Below, in pieces: positions 54,472 to 62,837 of a DNA stretch of 64,000 nt; the stretch's first letter is position 1, and each line of letters opens with the position of its first letter. Position numbers and translations under genes: made by a program. This DNA is from Verrucomicrobia bacterium IMCC26134. GTDB lineage: Bacteria > Verrucomicrobiota > Verrucomicrobiia > Opitutales > Opitutaceae. The notes below the pieces were generated by a model that worked only from the letters and a program-made list of their open reading frames with translations, did no database searches and was not told where the DNA came from. The DNA is taken from the NCBI GenBank assembly GCA_000972765.1, contig CP011265.1, positions 992,001-1,056,000 of the forward strand, given 5' to 3'.

Positions 54472-57400
54472 TCATGGAGCCGTTAGCCGGACGGAGCTGC
54501 GGAGAACCAGCGGACCGAGCAGGCCTGAAGGGGGAAGGAGGTCGGTCTTTTTCCAGAGCCTCCAGCTGCTGAAAGTAAAGCGGCCGGCCGGACTGGGTTG
54601 GCCGGCCAGCAGCCATTCCGGCCACGACTTGAGCGTGCCGTTGCCGTTGCGGTCGCTGTCTTCCGGGAGATTTTCGTCTCCGATCAGACGGTTCGGCCAG
54701 AGGTTGACGATGGCGACGGTGAGCGCGTTTTCGCCCGGTCGGGCGGCATCGGTGACGTCCACGACGTAGGGCGGACGCCAGAGAATGCCGAGGTCGTGGC
54801 CGTTCAGGGTCACGCGGGCCATGACCTGCACTTCGCCGAGGTCGAGCGCGAGGCGGCGGCCTTGGGCGAAGCGGACGTCGTCGATGGCAAGCGTTTTTTG
54901 ATACGTGGCTATGCCGGAGAAATGGCGAACGCCTTCCTCGAGTCGGGTGGAAAGAGACGTAAGAGCGTCGAGCGTGATGAATGGCGGCGCCCCGGAGCCT
55001 GCCGGAAAATTCACTTTCCATGGCCCGGCGACAGTCTGCGGCGCGGGGAGGGGGGCGACCTTCCATTTGATGGCGCGACCGGAGGCGTTGCGCGCTTCGT
55101 AGTCACCAGGCTCGGATGCACCGAGGACGAGGCGGCCATCGGCGTCGTATTTCAGTTGGGTGGTTTCAGCCGGCGGTAGGACGGGGCGGGAGAATTTTAT
55201 TCGTTCGGGATCGGTGCCGATGGCGGTGAAGGGTTGGCCCGAGATCGTGTATTCTAGCGCGAGGGTTTTGACTACGCCCCAAGCGGGATCGTCGCCTTCG
55301 GCGAGGCGTCCGACGACGAAGCCCTCGGGATCGGCATCGATGAGGCTTTTAACTTTTTCCCGAACATCGCGGATTCGGGATGGATCGCCCGGGACACCGT
55401 AGCTGGCCTTGGTGATGGTAGCTGAGACGCCGGGGTCGGGTTTTTCGAGTAGTTGACGACCGTCGCGGGCGAGTGAACGCACTGGATTGAGAATCGGCGC
55501 ATGCGTTGGGAAAACAACGAAGACCGATTCGCGGGCGCCGACCTGGAGACTGAGCTCGGTGGAGCCGGTGAGGGGGGCGAATAATGCGGCGCGCGTGATT
55601 CGGCCGGTCTCGGGTTGCCAGAATTCGGGGGCGCGTCCGGTGATGCGGAAACGGGCGGTGGTGTTGACCGGGCGGTCTTCGGGGTTGGCGATGAAGTAGA
55701 GATCGGCGTCGGGCAACCGGCGGTGGATCCAGCGCAGGCGGCTGGTCGCGGCGGGGGCGAAGTCCGGTGCGACATTCAAGCGGGCCAACGCCGCCTCGGG
55801 CGTGATGCCCGAGAAGACGCGGCCTTGGCCGACGATGCGCTCAGTCTCGACCGGATCGGCGCCCCAGAGTTCATCGGCGAGCGCGCGCAGTTCGACGTCA
55901 GCTTGAGGGAAATCGGTTAATCCAGGGGTGGTGAGCGGGCGCGGGCCGACGATGGCGGCGCCGGAACGGACGAGGTCGCGGATATGCGTGAGCATGGGCA
56001 CGGTCATCGTGCCAGTGTGGTCGAGCACGAGAAGGCGGTAAGCGCGGCCGCTGGGCAGGGCGAGGCGACCTTTGCTGAAAGTGAGCTGGCGGAAGGTTTC
56101 GGGCCCGCAGGCATCGTAGTCGTAGCCGACGAGCGGCCTGACCTGGAAACGGAGGAGCGGCTCCTCGGATTGGAGTCGAAGGACGTCGGCGACCGATTCG
56201 CCCTGACGAAGGAGAAATTGGCAACGCGAGAGGTAGGCGTGCCAGGGGCCGGACCAGTCCCACCAAGTGTTGGTTCGCTCGTAGTGGAGGCCCCAGGGGC
56301 CCATTTGCAGGCCGGGCGCGCGGTCGGTGAAGCGCTGTGCGGCGTAGCGGTGAAAAATGAAGCGATTGATACCCTGGGTGAACGCGTCGTCGCCGATGGT
56401 TTTGAGCATCGCCGGATGCCAGAGCCACTTCTCCTTGGCCGCGGAGGTGAATGCCTCGGCGCCGACGATGGCGCGGCCGTTGAGATGGGCGGCGGATGAC
56501 ATCGACTTGGCTGTCGGATAGAAATCAGCACCCTGGCCGGTGGGTGTCCAGAACTCGGCTATGGGCTCGTCGGCGTGGTTGGCGGCATCGAGGTCATTGC
56601 CAGAGGTGGTGTAGCTCTCGAAGGTGAAGCGCAGTCCCTCTCTGCGGGCGAGGCGGTGGAATTCGCTCACGTAGTTTTCCACCATAAGCTCGGAGACGGT
56701 TTGGCGTAGATCCCAGAGGAAACGCTCGGTGGTTTGCAGGTCGCCGAGCACGCGGTTCGTGAGGATGGGGAGGTAGGGAAGCGGATCGTAGCCGCGGCGC
56801 TTTTTAAACTCCTTGCGCATGTCCGAAGTCCAGTTTTGGCCGCCGCCCTCCCAGCTGTCGATGTGGGTGCCGACGAGGGCGGATCGGAGTTCGAGTGGGA
56901 TCGTATCGCGCAGGGTTTTTACGAAGGTTTCGAAGTGGAGTAAGGTGGCTGGGCGGCTGAGTTTGTCAGTTTCAAGGCCGCGTTGGTCGCGCAGGGCGGG
57001 ACCGACCTCGCTTCCGTTGCTGGCGTGGCCGAGGCGCAGGATGGTCCAGTCGCCGGGCGGCGGCTCCCAGTCGAGCGTGCCGTCGGGGGCCATGCGGGGC
57101 GTGAGGTCGATGACGTGGTCGAGCGGGATAACGGCGGCGGCCGGCGCGGTCGCCTCGAGCGGGGCGCTACGGGTGCCCCGGTAAGCGACCCAAGTTTTCC
57201 AATACAGGGCCTTCATCTCGAAGTCGGCGATCTTGTAGCGCGTCTTGGGGTCGCTCGCGGCGGGGGACTCGGCCACTGCATAGACGGCGAGGTCACGGTA
57301 GTCCGGGCCGGTGCGTGCGGGCCGCGGGAGCGGTCCTGTCCAGTGTGTGCCGCCGGTGACGCGGGTTTCGCTGGCGAAGACCCACTGCATGCCCTGTTCG

Positions 57401-57807
57401 GGCTTCACCCACGGGCCGCCGCTGCCGAAGTATCCTACGCCGTTGTTCAGGTTGATCTCGAGGCCGAGACGTTTGGCCTCGGCGATGGTGTGGTTGAAGA
57501 GATCCCGCCAGCCAGGGTCGAAAAACTTATCCGGTCCGGGAGGAGTGCCTTGGTCCACGTCGAGGATGAGCGCACCGCCGAGACCGACGCGCTTCATGGC
57601 TTCGAGGTCGGCGGTGATGCCTTCGCGGGTGACGTTGCTGTTCAGCCAAGTCCAGTAAACCCAAGGACGGGCGGAGTCTGGCGGAGTGGCGAACTCCTCG
57701 CGCAGGGAGGCCATCGGCGCCGACACGGAAACCGCGCCGCTGCGGGAGGTGAAGCAGCCGGCGACGCTCAGCGATACTGCGATGCAGAGTGATGATAATT
57801 TGGTCAT
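54472..57807 (-). CDS. Lipoprotein GH106-type alpha-L-rhamnosidase-like hydrolase
   Basis: A 1111-residue complete paralogue of the genes at 1-2252 and 3938-7426. The N-terminus has a lipobox (L-S-V-A-G-C at about 13-18), so it should be anchored to a membrane as a lipoprotein. Then come PWVYWTWLNSNVTREGITAD, the conserved LVGTHIDSWEGGGQNWT (D-S-W-E at 317-320) and KKRRGYDPLPYLPIL. The C-terminal jelly roll is marked by VTLNGHDLGILWRPPYVVDV and NLWPNRLIGDENLPED. It is the last gene in a three-gene operon with the GH78-like enzyme (18 bases upstream) and the isomerase, which supports a rhamnoside substrate. It ends 33 bases from the convergent cysteine desulfurase gene. Confidence 0.9.
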   Translation of the reverse strand: MTKLSSLCIAVSLSVAGCFTSRSGAVSVSAPMASLREEFATPPDSARPWVYWTWLNSNVTREGITADLEAMKRVGLGGALILDVDQGTPPGPDKFFDPGWRDLFNHTIAEAKRLGLEINLNNGVGYFGSGGPWVKPEQGMQWVFASETRVTGGTHWTGPLPRPARTGPDYRDLAVYAVAESPAASDPKTRYKIADFEMKALYWKTWVAYRGTRSAPLEATAPAAAVIPLDHVIDLTPRMAPDGTLDWEPPPGDWTILRLGHASNGSEVGPALRDQRGLETDKLSRPATLLHFETFVKTLRDTIPLELRSALVGTHIDSWEGGGQNWTSDMRKEFKKRRGYDPLPYLPILTNRVLGDLQTTERFLWDLRQTVSELMVENYVSEFHRLARREGLRFTFESYTTSGNDLDAANHADEPIAEFWTPTGQGADFYPTAKSMSSAAHLNGRAIVGAEAFTSAAKEKWLWHPAMLKTIGDDAFTQGINRFIFHRYAAQRFTDRAPGLQMGPWGLHYERTNTWWDWSGPWHAYLSRCQFLLRQGESVADVLRLQSEEPLLRFQVRPLVGYDYDACGPETFRQLTFSKGRLALPSGRAYRLLVLDHTGTMTVPMLTHIRDLVRSGAAIVGPRPLTTPGLTDFPQADVELRALADELWGADPVETERIVGQGRVFSGITPEAALARLNVAPDFAPAATSRLRWIHRRLPDADLYFIANPEDRPVNTTARFRITGRAPEFWQPETGRITRAALFAPLTGSTELSLQVGARESVFVVFPTHAPILNPVRSLARDGRQLLEKPDPGVSATITKASYGVPGDPSRIRDVREKVKSLIDADPEGFVVGRLAEGDDPAWGVVKTLALEYTISGQPFTAIGTDPERIKFSRPVLPPAETTQLKYDADGRLVLGASEPGDYEARNASGRAIKWKVAPLPAPQTVAGPWKVNFPAGSGAPPFITLDALTSLSTRLEEGVRHFSGIATYQKTLAIDDVRFAQGRRLALDLGEVQVMARVTLNGHDLGILWRPPYVVDVTDAARPGENALTVAIVNLWPNRLIGDENLPEDSDRNGNGTLKSWPEWLLAGQPSPAGRFTFSSWRLWKKTDLLPPSGLLGPLVLRSSVRLTAP

Positions 57808-57825
57808 GGTCGGGTGGTGGGCCGA

Positions 57826-60294
57826 TCAAAGCGTGGCAGGTTCGGTAAACGTTACCTTTCCGGAGTGGAGCCCCGGACCGACCTCGGCGACGAAGTAGCG
57901 GCCTTCCGAATGAGCCGGGCCGGCGGACTTGTCCGTGAATTCAAGGCGCGCGTCGGCGGCGCGGCGCGGGATGCGCAGGGTGGCTTTGACGCCGGCAGGA
58001 ATCTCGACACGGAAGCGCAGTTGGCCGGGCTCGATTTTCCAAGATACGGGGACCGGACCATGTTCGGTGACGACAATGCCCTCGGCCGAGGTAAGATCGC
58101 CGAGCCTTGGCTCGACGAGGATCCGTTTGGCGGCGGTCGTGCCGTCTCGGCGGACGCCAAGAACGTAGGCGCTGAGATGATATCCTGGAAACATGCCGTA
58201 GATGTGCGCTTTGGAACCGCCGTTAAAGTCCTCCGAGGTGGTGCCCCACGACGAGGCAGCCATGGAGCCCCAATGCTGGCGGATTGCCTGCAAGATTTCA
58301 CGGTCAAAGGCATCCGTGTCTTCGCGATACAGTTGGTTGAACAGGTAGTAGAAGGTCATCACCCGCTTCGCCTGCGCGCGGTGAGACAACATGTAGGCGC
58401 GAACCCGCTCGACGCGCTCAACGGGGACGATGCCCTGGTCGAGGGCGAATAAGGCAGGGAAGAAAGTGGGAGCGATGAGATCGTTCGTTACCGCCAGCTT
58501 GAGTCCCATAGCCCGCTTCGGATCGCGGGTGCGTTCGGCTTCGGGGTAGTAAGCGGAGTAATACGTTCCATCCGCCTCGTTCCAGAGGGTGGTGTTGAAG
58601 GCGGTGGCGAGCTCCTTCGCCGCCTGTCCAAGGCGGATTGTGTCGTCGGTCAGGCCGATGGCTTGGCCGAGCCAGGCGGCGTCCAGGAGCGCCTTATACA
58701 CAAAAGCGTTGAGACCGGCACCCTCGCAGGTGACGTAGCCGACGGGGTTGCCCCAGACGACCCACTCGCGGGCATGCACGAGGCCGCGCCCGGTGCGGCG
58801 GGCGAGGAAATAGTCCAGCTGGCCGACGATGACGGGCCAGATCTCACGGATGAGCGCGGCGTCGCCGGTGCTTTCGTAGTAGCGGCGGGCACCCTGAACC
58901 CAGTCACAGGAGCGATCCTCCATGTGGGCGTGGATATCGAAACGGTCGGAGCAGGTGTGGGCCTTGACCCAGCCTTCCTTTTGTTGGCTGAGAGCGGTGC
59001 GGCGCAGCATGGCGCCGAGCAGCCGGGCGTCGGCGTAGCGCGGTTTCCCATCGGGGCCGGAGGCCGAAAAAGCAGTGCGGGTGACGTCGAAGGCCGGCGG
59101 ATCGCAGTCCATCCACTCGGCGCGCTCGCGGTCGGCGCAATCGACGTAAGCATCTTCACTCAACAGCTCGCAAGTGCGGACGCTGATTTCCCAGACGCGA
59201 TTGAGCAGAGGGTCGTTTGATTCAAAACGACCAACGCGGTCGAACGGGTAGATGCGTTCGATGAGTTTCAGGCCGATGATGGTGGCCCGGCCGGACTTGA
59301 CCGCGATGACACCGCCATCGAAGGCGCGCGAGTCGCTGCTGATGTAAGTCTGGCGGCCGGCTCGGGCGGTGTAGCCGACCTTGGCGTGATTGAGGGACAG
59401 CTCGGTGCCCTCTTCTGCGTCGAGCTCCAGAATCGTATAGGCCTGAACGAGGCGTCCGAGTTTGAACGAGAGTTTCTGGCCGGAGACCAGGCTGACGGGC
59501 AACGATTGGCCATCGCTTAACTCGGGGGCGACCGGGGTGTCGCGCAGCAGCGGGGTTCGGCGGGCAGAGAGTGGCCCCCAAGCATCGCCTATGATGCGAG
59601 CGGCGGGCTTCCAAGCTTGGTCGTCGTAGTCGGGCTGGGTCCAGTCGCCGTCCTCTGCGCGCGCGTCGATGTGATCCTTTATGTTCGCCCAGTCGATGAG
59701 GGGATCGCGGTAGCGGGTGTGATCGCTCCAACGCCAGCTCTCATCGGTGCTCAGGACCTGTTTCGAGCCGATATCGAGACGCAGGGTAAGCGCGGGTGTG
59801 TGTTTCATCATGCGGGCGTTGTAGCCCTGGCCCGCGCGGCCATTGACTGCCTTGATCTCGCGGTCGTAGCTCATGACAAGCACGGTGATCTGATTCTCGC
59901 CGGAGTGGAGCGAAGAGGCCACGTCAACGCTGTCGTATTCGGGTCCGCGCGGGTCGAAGCGGGCTGGGCCGCGTGATACGGGCCGGCCGTTTATCCAGAG
60001 AATATAACGTGCGTCGGCGAAGATATGCAGTATCGCCTCGCGCGGAGCTGATGCGAGGTCGAAGCGTTTACGGAAAGCTATGAAGTCGGATTCCGCCTGA
60101 CTATCGGCTGGGATCCAGATCATCGCTTGCTGAAGGGCCGCCCCGATGGGGTCTTCGATCTGGGCGAGCGGGGTCGAAAGCGGGCCGGCCCGGGCGGAGG
60201 ACGGACACATGGCGTCGATAAGGATGATCAGGAAGGAAATGAACGCGCACCCGAAAAAGCCGGGGCGAGGCGGCTTTTTTTTCAAAGGTTTCAT
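57826..60294 (-). CDS. Secreted GH78-like alpha-L-rhamnosidase
   Basis: About 822 residues from the ATG at 60294; the open frame extends upstream without resemblance. A signal peptide or membrane anchor lies near the start (FFGCAFISFLIILIDAMC, then PSSARAG). The N-terminal beta domain (ILHIFADARYILWINGRPVS) is typical of bacterial alpha-L-rhamnosidases. The catalytic six-hairpin domain has EDAYVDCADRERAEWMDCD, where the Glu of the DRERAEW motif is the expected general acid. It is followed by YTCSDRF-like and HAREWVVWGNP segments and a C-terminal beta domain (VEIPAGVKATLRIPRRA). It hydrolyses terminal L-rhamnose (inference from family). It lies between the isomerase gene (43-base gap) and the GH106 gene (18-base gap). 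Confidence 0.87.
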   Translation of the reverse strand: MKPLKKKPPRPGFFGCAFISFLIILIDAMCPSSARAGPLSTPLAQIEDPIGAALQQAMIWIPADSQAESDFIAFRKRFDLASAPREAILHIFADARYILWINGRPVSRGPARFDPRGPEYDSVDVASSLHSGENQITVLVMSYDREIKAVNGRAGQGYNARMMKHTPALTLRLDIGSKQVLSTDESWRWSDHTRYRDPLIDWANIKDHIDARAEDGDWTQPDYDDQAWKPAARIIGDAWGPLSARRTPLLRDTPVAPELSDGQSLPVSLVSGQKLSFKLGRLVQAYTILELDAEEGTELSLNHAKVGYTARAGRQTYISSDSRAFDGGVIAVKSGRATIIGLKLIERIYPFDRVGRFESNDPLLNRVWEISVRTCELLSEDAYVDCADRERAEWMDCDPPAFDVTRTAFSASGPDGKPRYADARLLGAMLRRTALSQQKEGWVKAHTCSDRFDIHAHMEDRSCDWVQGARRYYESTGDAALIREIWPVIVGQLDYFLARRTGRGLVHAREWVVWGNPVGYVTCEGAGLNAFVYKALLDAAWLGQAIGLTDDTIRLGQAAKELATAFNTTLWNEADGTYYSAYYPEAERTRDPKRAMGLKLAVTNDLIAPTFFPALFALDQGIVPVERVERVRAYMLSHRAQAKRVMTFYYLFNQLYREDTDAFDREILQAIRQHWGSMAASSWGTTSEDFNGGSKAHIYGMFPGYHLSAYVLGVRRDGTTAAKRILVEPRLGDLTSAEGIVVTEHGPVPVSWKIEPGQLRFRVEIPAGVKATLRIPRRAADARLEFTDKSAGPAHSEGRYFVAEVGPGLHSGKVTFTEPATL

Positions 60295-60337
60295 AAGTCG
60301 GGCGGTGTAGTTTGCCGAAGGACGCGTGACCGAGTGC

Positions 60338-61762
60338 TCAACGCACCACGGCGATTTCCAAGCCAAGGAGCGCGGCGAGTTTTTCCAGCTTAGGAATAAT
60401 GTGGCCGATGCCTACGGCGCAGTGGTGGGCGGGACCGTGGGCATTCCAGTCGTTGACGAAGCGTCGGGCGCCGCACGGAAAGCGGTAGCGGCTGTTGGTG
60501 TTGCCGATTTCGAGGATGGGTCCTGGAACGGACTCGCCCTCGGCGGCGAGAAACTTGAGTTTGCCGTCGCGGGTCTGGACGACGGAGAGGAGCGTCACGG
60601 GGCCGTGTTTGACCGACATCTCGACCGAGAGACCGCGGCCGACCTTGCCGTGGTAAACCGAGAGCGGGCGGACCTTCGTCTTGCCCTCGGCGATGGCGAG
60701 ATGGCCGGGGCCGTCGTGGCCCATGAGCACTACGTCGTCGGTGTAGTCCATCGCGTAGTATTCGGTGAACGAGCCGCCGACGCCGAAGCTGTCCATGATC
60801 TTCATGGCCTGGGCGTTCTTGATCTCGAGTTCGCCGGCGACGGGCACGCCGCGCGCGGTGAGGAGGGAGTTGCCGAGTATGATCGAGGAGATGGCGTCCT
60901 CGTTGTCCACGTTGCCCGTGCCCATGTAGTAGTAGGCGAGCGAGCCGAGCCGGTGTTCGGCGACGAGGCGGTCGAGCGCCACGGAGGTGCGAGCGGCGCG
61001 GGCGAGTTCGGGCTCCGAGCAATCCGGCTGCACATCGAAGGCGGAGCGGAACTCGGCGATGCGTGCGGTGATTTGCGCCTCGGAAACTTCCCGGCGGAGG
61101 GCTGCTAATTCGTCTACCTCCACGATTTCGATGTGACCGCCGAAGTGGGCGCACTGCTGGGTGAGGTCGGAGTAGATGTCCAGCATGCCGTTGTAGTAGT
61201 GGCCCATGACGCCGAGGCGATTGTGCTCCATGACGTAGGCGACGCGGGCGGCGTCGATCCAGGCATCGATCTCAGACCATGCCGCCGGGTCTTCGTGCAG
61301 CATTCCAGTCACCTGGTGAAACGCGATGCCGCAGCGGTTGAAGACGTTGGCGATTTCGGGCACGGGACAAGCGCAGCAGTGGGCGAGCCATTCGCCGGTC
61401 ATGGCGGTGCGGTCTCCCATGAGGTTGAAAGTGGCGTAGTCGAGTGCGGCGGCGGGCTGGAGGTTGAGGATGATGACAGGGACTTTGGCGCGGCGCACCA
61501 CGGGAAGGACGGTCGAGGAGAGCGCGTAGGTGGTGACGTGGAGGAAGATCAGGTCCACGTCGGCGGCGCGAAAATCATGGCCGGCTTGCAGCGCCTTTTC
61601 AGGGTTGTCGATCAGGCCGAGGTTCACGATTTCGACTCCAGGTCGGGTGAGGCGGGAGGCGACCAGATCGACGTAGCCGCGCAGGCGGGTTTCGAGACCG
61701 GCGAACTGGGGCCAATACGTGTCGAGGCCGATGCCGAAGAGACCGATTTTAACGTTTTTCAT
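60338..61762 (-). CDS. L-arabinose/L-fucose isomerase family protein
   Basis: A 474-residue cytoplasmic protein of the arabinose/fucose isomerase fold. The N-terminus is VKIGLFGIGLDTYWPQFAGL, followed by DLIFLHVTTYALSSTVLPVV, the RLGVMGHYYNGMLDIYSDLT segment and a C-terminal domain with VLMGHDGPGHLAIAEGKTKV. These follow the AraA-like pattern, including the Glu/His residues around EDAISS and GHDGPGH that would bind the metal. It would convert an aldose into a ketose. Its neighbours suggest a 6-deoxy sugar such as L-rhamnose or L-fucose, but this is inference. It is the first gene of the operon that continues with GH78 and GH106 and is divergent from the AraC gene. Confidence 0.83.
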   Translation of the reverse strand: MKNVKIGLFGIGLDTYWPQFAGLETRLRGYVDLVASRLTRPGVEIVNLGLIDNPEKALQAGHDFRAADVDLIFLHVTTYALSSTVLPVVRRAKVPVIILNLQPAAALDYATFNLMGDRTAMTGEWLAHCCACPVPEIANVFNRCGIAFHQVTGMLHEDPAAWSEIDAWIDAARVAYVMEHNRLGVMGHYYNGMLDIYSDLTQQCAHFGGHIEIVEVDELAALRREVSEAQITARIAEFRSAFDVQPDCSEPELARAARTSVALDRLVAEHRLGSLAYYYMGTGNVDNEDAISSIILGNSLLTARGVPVAGELEIKNAQAMKIMDSFGVGGSFTEYYAMDYTDDVVLMGHDGPGHLAIAEGKTKVRPLSVYHGKVGRGLSVEMSVKHGPVTLLSVVQTRDGKLKFLAAEGESVPGPILEIGNTNSRYRFPCGARRFVNDWNAHGPAHHCAVGIGHIIPKLEKLAALLGLEIAVVR

Positions 61763-61928
61763 AGGGTAGGGGTGGTCAGGCTATCATGCGCATTCTGATT
61801 GTGGAATGCCTGCAATGTCACAAAGCATACACGAAACGGCACACCGTTGACGCAGCCCATTCCCTGACGCCATTGATTAGAAAGCTGACGATAGCCCTTA
61901 GCTGAATACACCGAACGATGCCACTCCG

Positions 61929-62825
61929 ATGAAAGACTATTTCCGCTATTTCCCCTCGTCGCCCCGAAGTCGGATCTGGGGCTCTGAGCTCGGGGCGATC
62001 GGTTACACGCGACTGTTTCCCGGCCGCGCCTATCCTCCGGAGAGGCACCCTGACGACCATCAGTTCGACTGGGAGCGCGGGCGCATCCTGCAAAGTTTTC
62101 AGATCGTTTTTATCTCGGAGGGTGCAGGCGTGATGGAATCAGGTCGGCCCGGCGCGCCGCTTCGGGTTGAGGGGGGCGCGGTGTTTGTTCTCTTTCCTGG
62201 CGTGTGGCACCGTTACGCTCCCGCGCCGGAGATCGGCTGGACGGAACACTGGATCGAGTGCCGTGGCCGGGCGTTCGACCAGGCATTGGCGGAAGGCTTG
62301 GTTTCGCCCGCCCGACCACTGATCGCGCCGTCCGACCCGGCGGAGATCGCGCAGCTATTCGCCCGCCTGCACGTCCTCGCTGGTCGGCCGGCGGGTATCG
62401 TTCGCGATTCGGCGGCGACGCTCGCGCTTCATTTGTTAAGCCGCCTATGCGAGACGGCGGCGCGATCCGACGGCGGCAAGGCTAGCGTGGCCGAGCGTCT
62501 GGAGCGTGCGCGCGGGTTCCTCATGGAGGAGTGTGCCAAGCCCTTCGATGCCCGAGCGGCGGCGGCGGCGGCGGGTTTAGGCGGCTCGCACTTTCGCCAG
62601 GCATTTCGTCGGGAATGCGGCATAGGTCCGCGGGCGTTTCATGCCGAGGCGCGGTTGCGCAGGGCGGCTGACCTGCTGGCCAACACGGATCTATCGGCGA
62701 AAGAGATCGCGGAGATGCTGGGGTTTTCGTCCGCGTTTCATTTTTCCAACGCCTTCAAGCGCGCGCGCGGCGTGGCTCCCACTTTGTGGCGGGATGCCGA
62801 GGCCTCGCGGCGTGCAGGCGAGTGA
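61929..62825 (+). CDS. AraC-family transcriptional regulator
   Basis: A 298-residue regulator. The N-terminal cupin-like sugar-sensing domain (SFQIVFISEGAGVMESGRPG, VFVLFPGVWHRYAPAPEIGW) is followed by a C-terminal domain with two helix-turn-helix units. The first is in AAAAAAGLGGSHFRQAFRRE, the second in SAKEIAEMLGFSSAFHFSNA with FKRARGVAPTLWR. It is divergent from the isomerase-GH78-GH106 operon across 166 bases, so it is the likely local activator. The ligand is probably the sugar released by the rhamnosidases. It ends 12 bases before the helicase gene on the opposite strand. Confidence 0.93.
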   Translation: MKDYFRYFPSSPRSRIWGSELGAIGYTRLFPGRAYPPERHPDDHQFDWERGRILQSFQIVFISEGAGVMESGRPGAPLRVEGGAVFVLFPGVWHRYAPAPEIGWTEHWIECRGRAFDQALAEGLVSPARPLIAPSDPAEIAQLFARLHVLAGRPAGIVRDSAATLALHLLSRLCETAARSDGGKASVAERLERARGFLMEECAKPFDARAAAAAAGLGGSHFRQAFRRECGIGPRAFHAEARLRRAADLLANTDLSAKEIAEMLGFSSAFHFSNAFKRARGVAPTLWRDAEASRRAGE

Positions 62826-62837
62826 ACCGGCGCTGGA

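Noticed and set aside
57844-57856. Palindrome GGTAAACGTTACC as a fifth operator
   Set aside because: It lies inside the last codons of the GH78-like gene, 37 bases before the next start, and its arms differ from the AT-rich motif. Chance is a good explanation.
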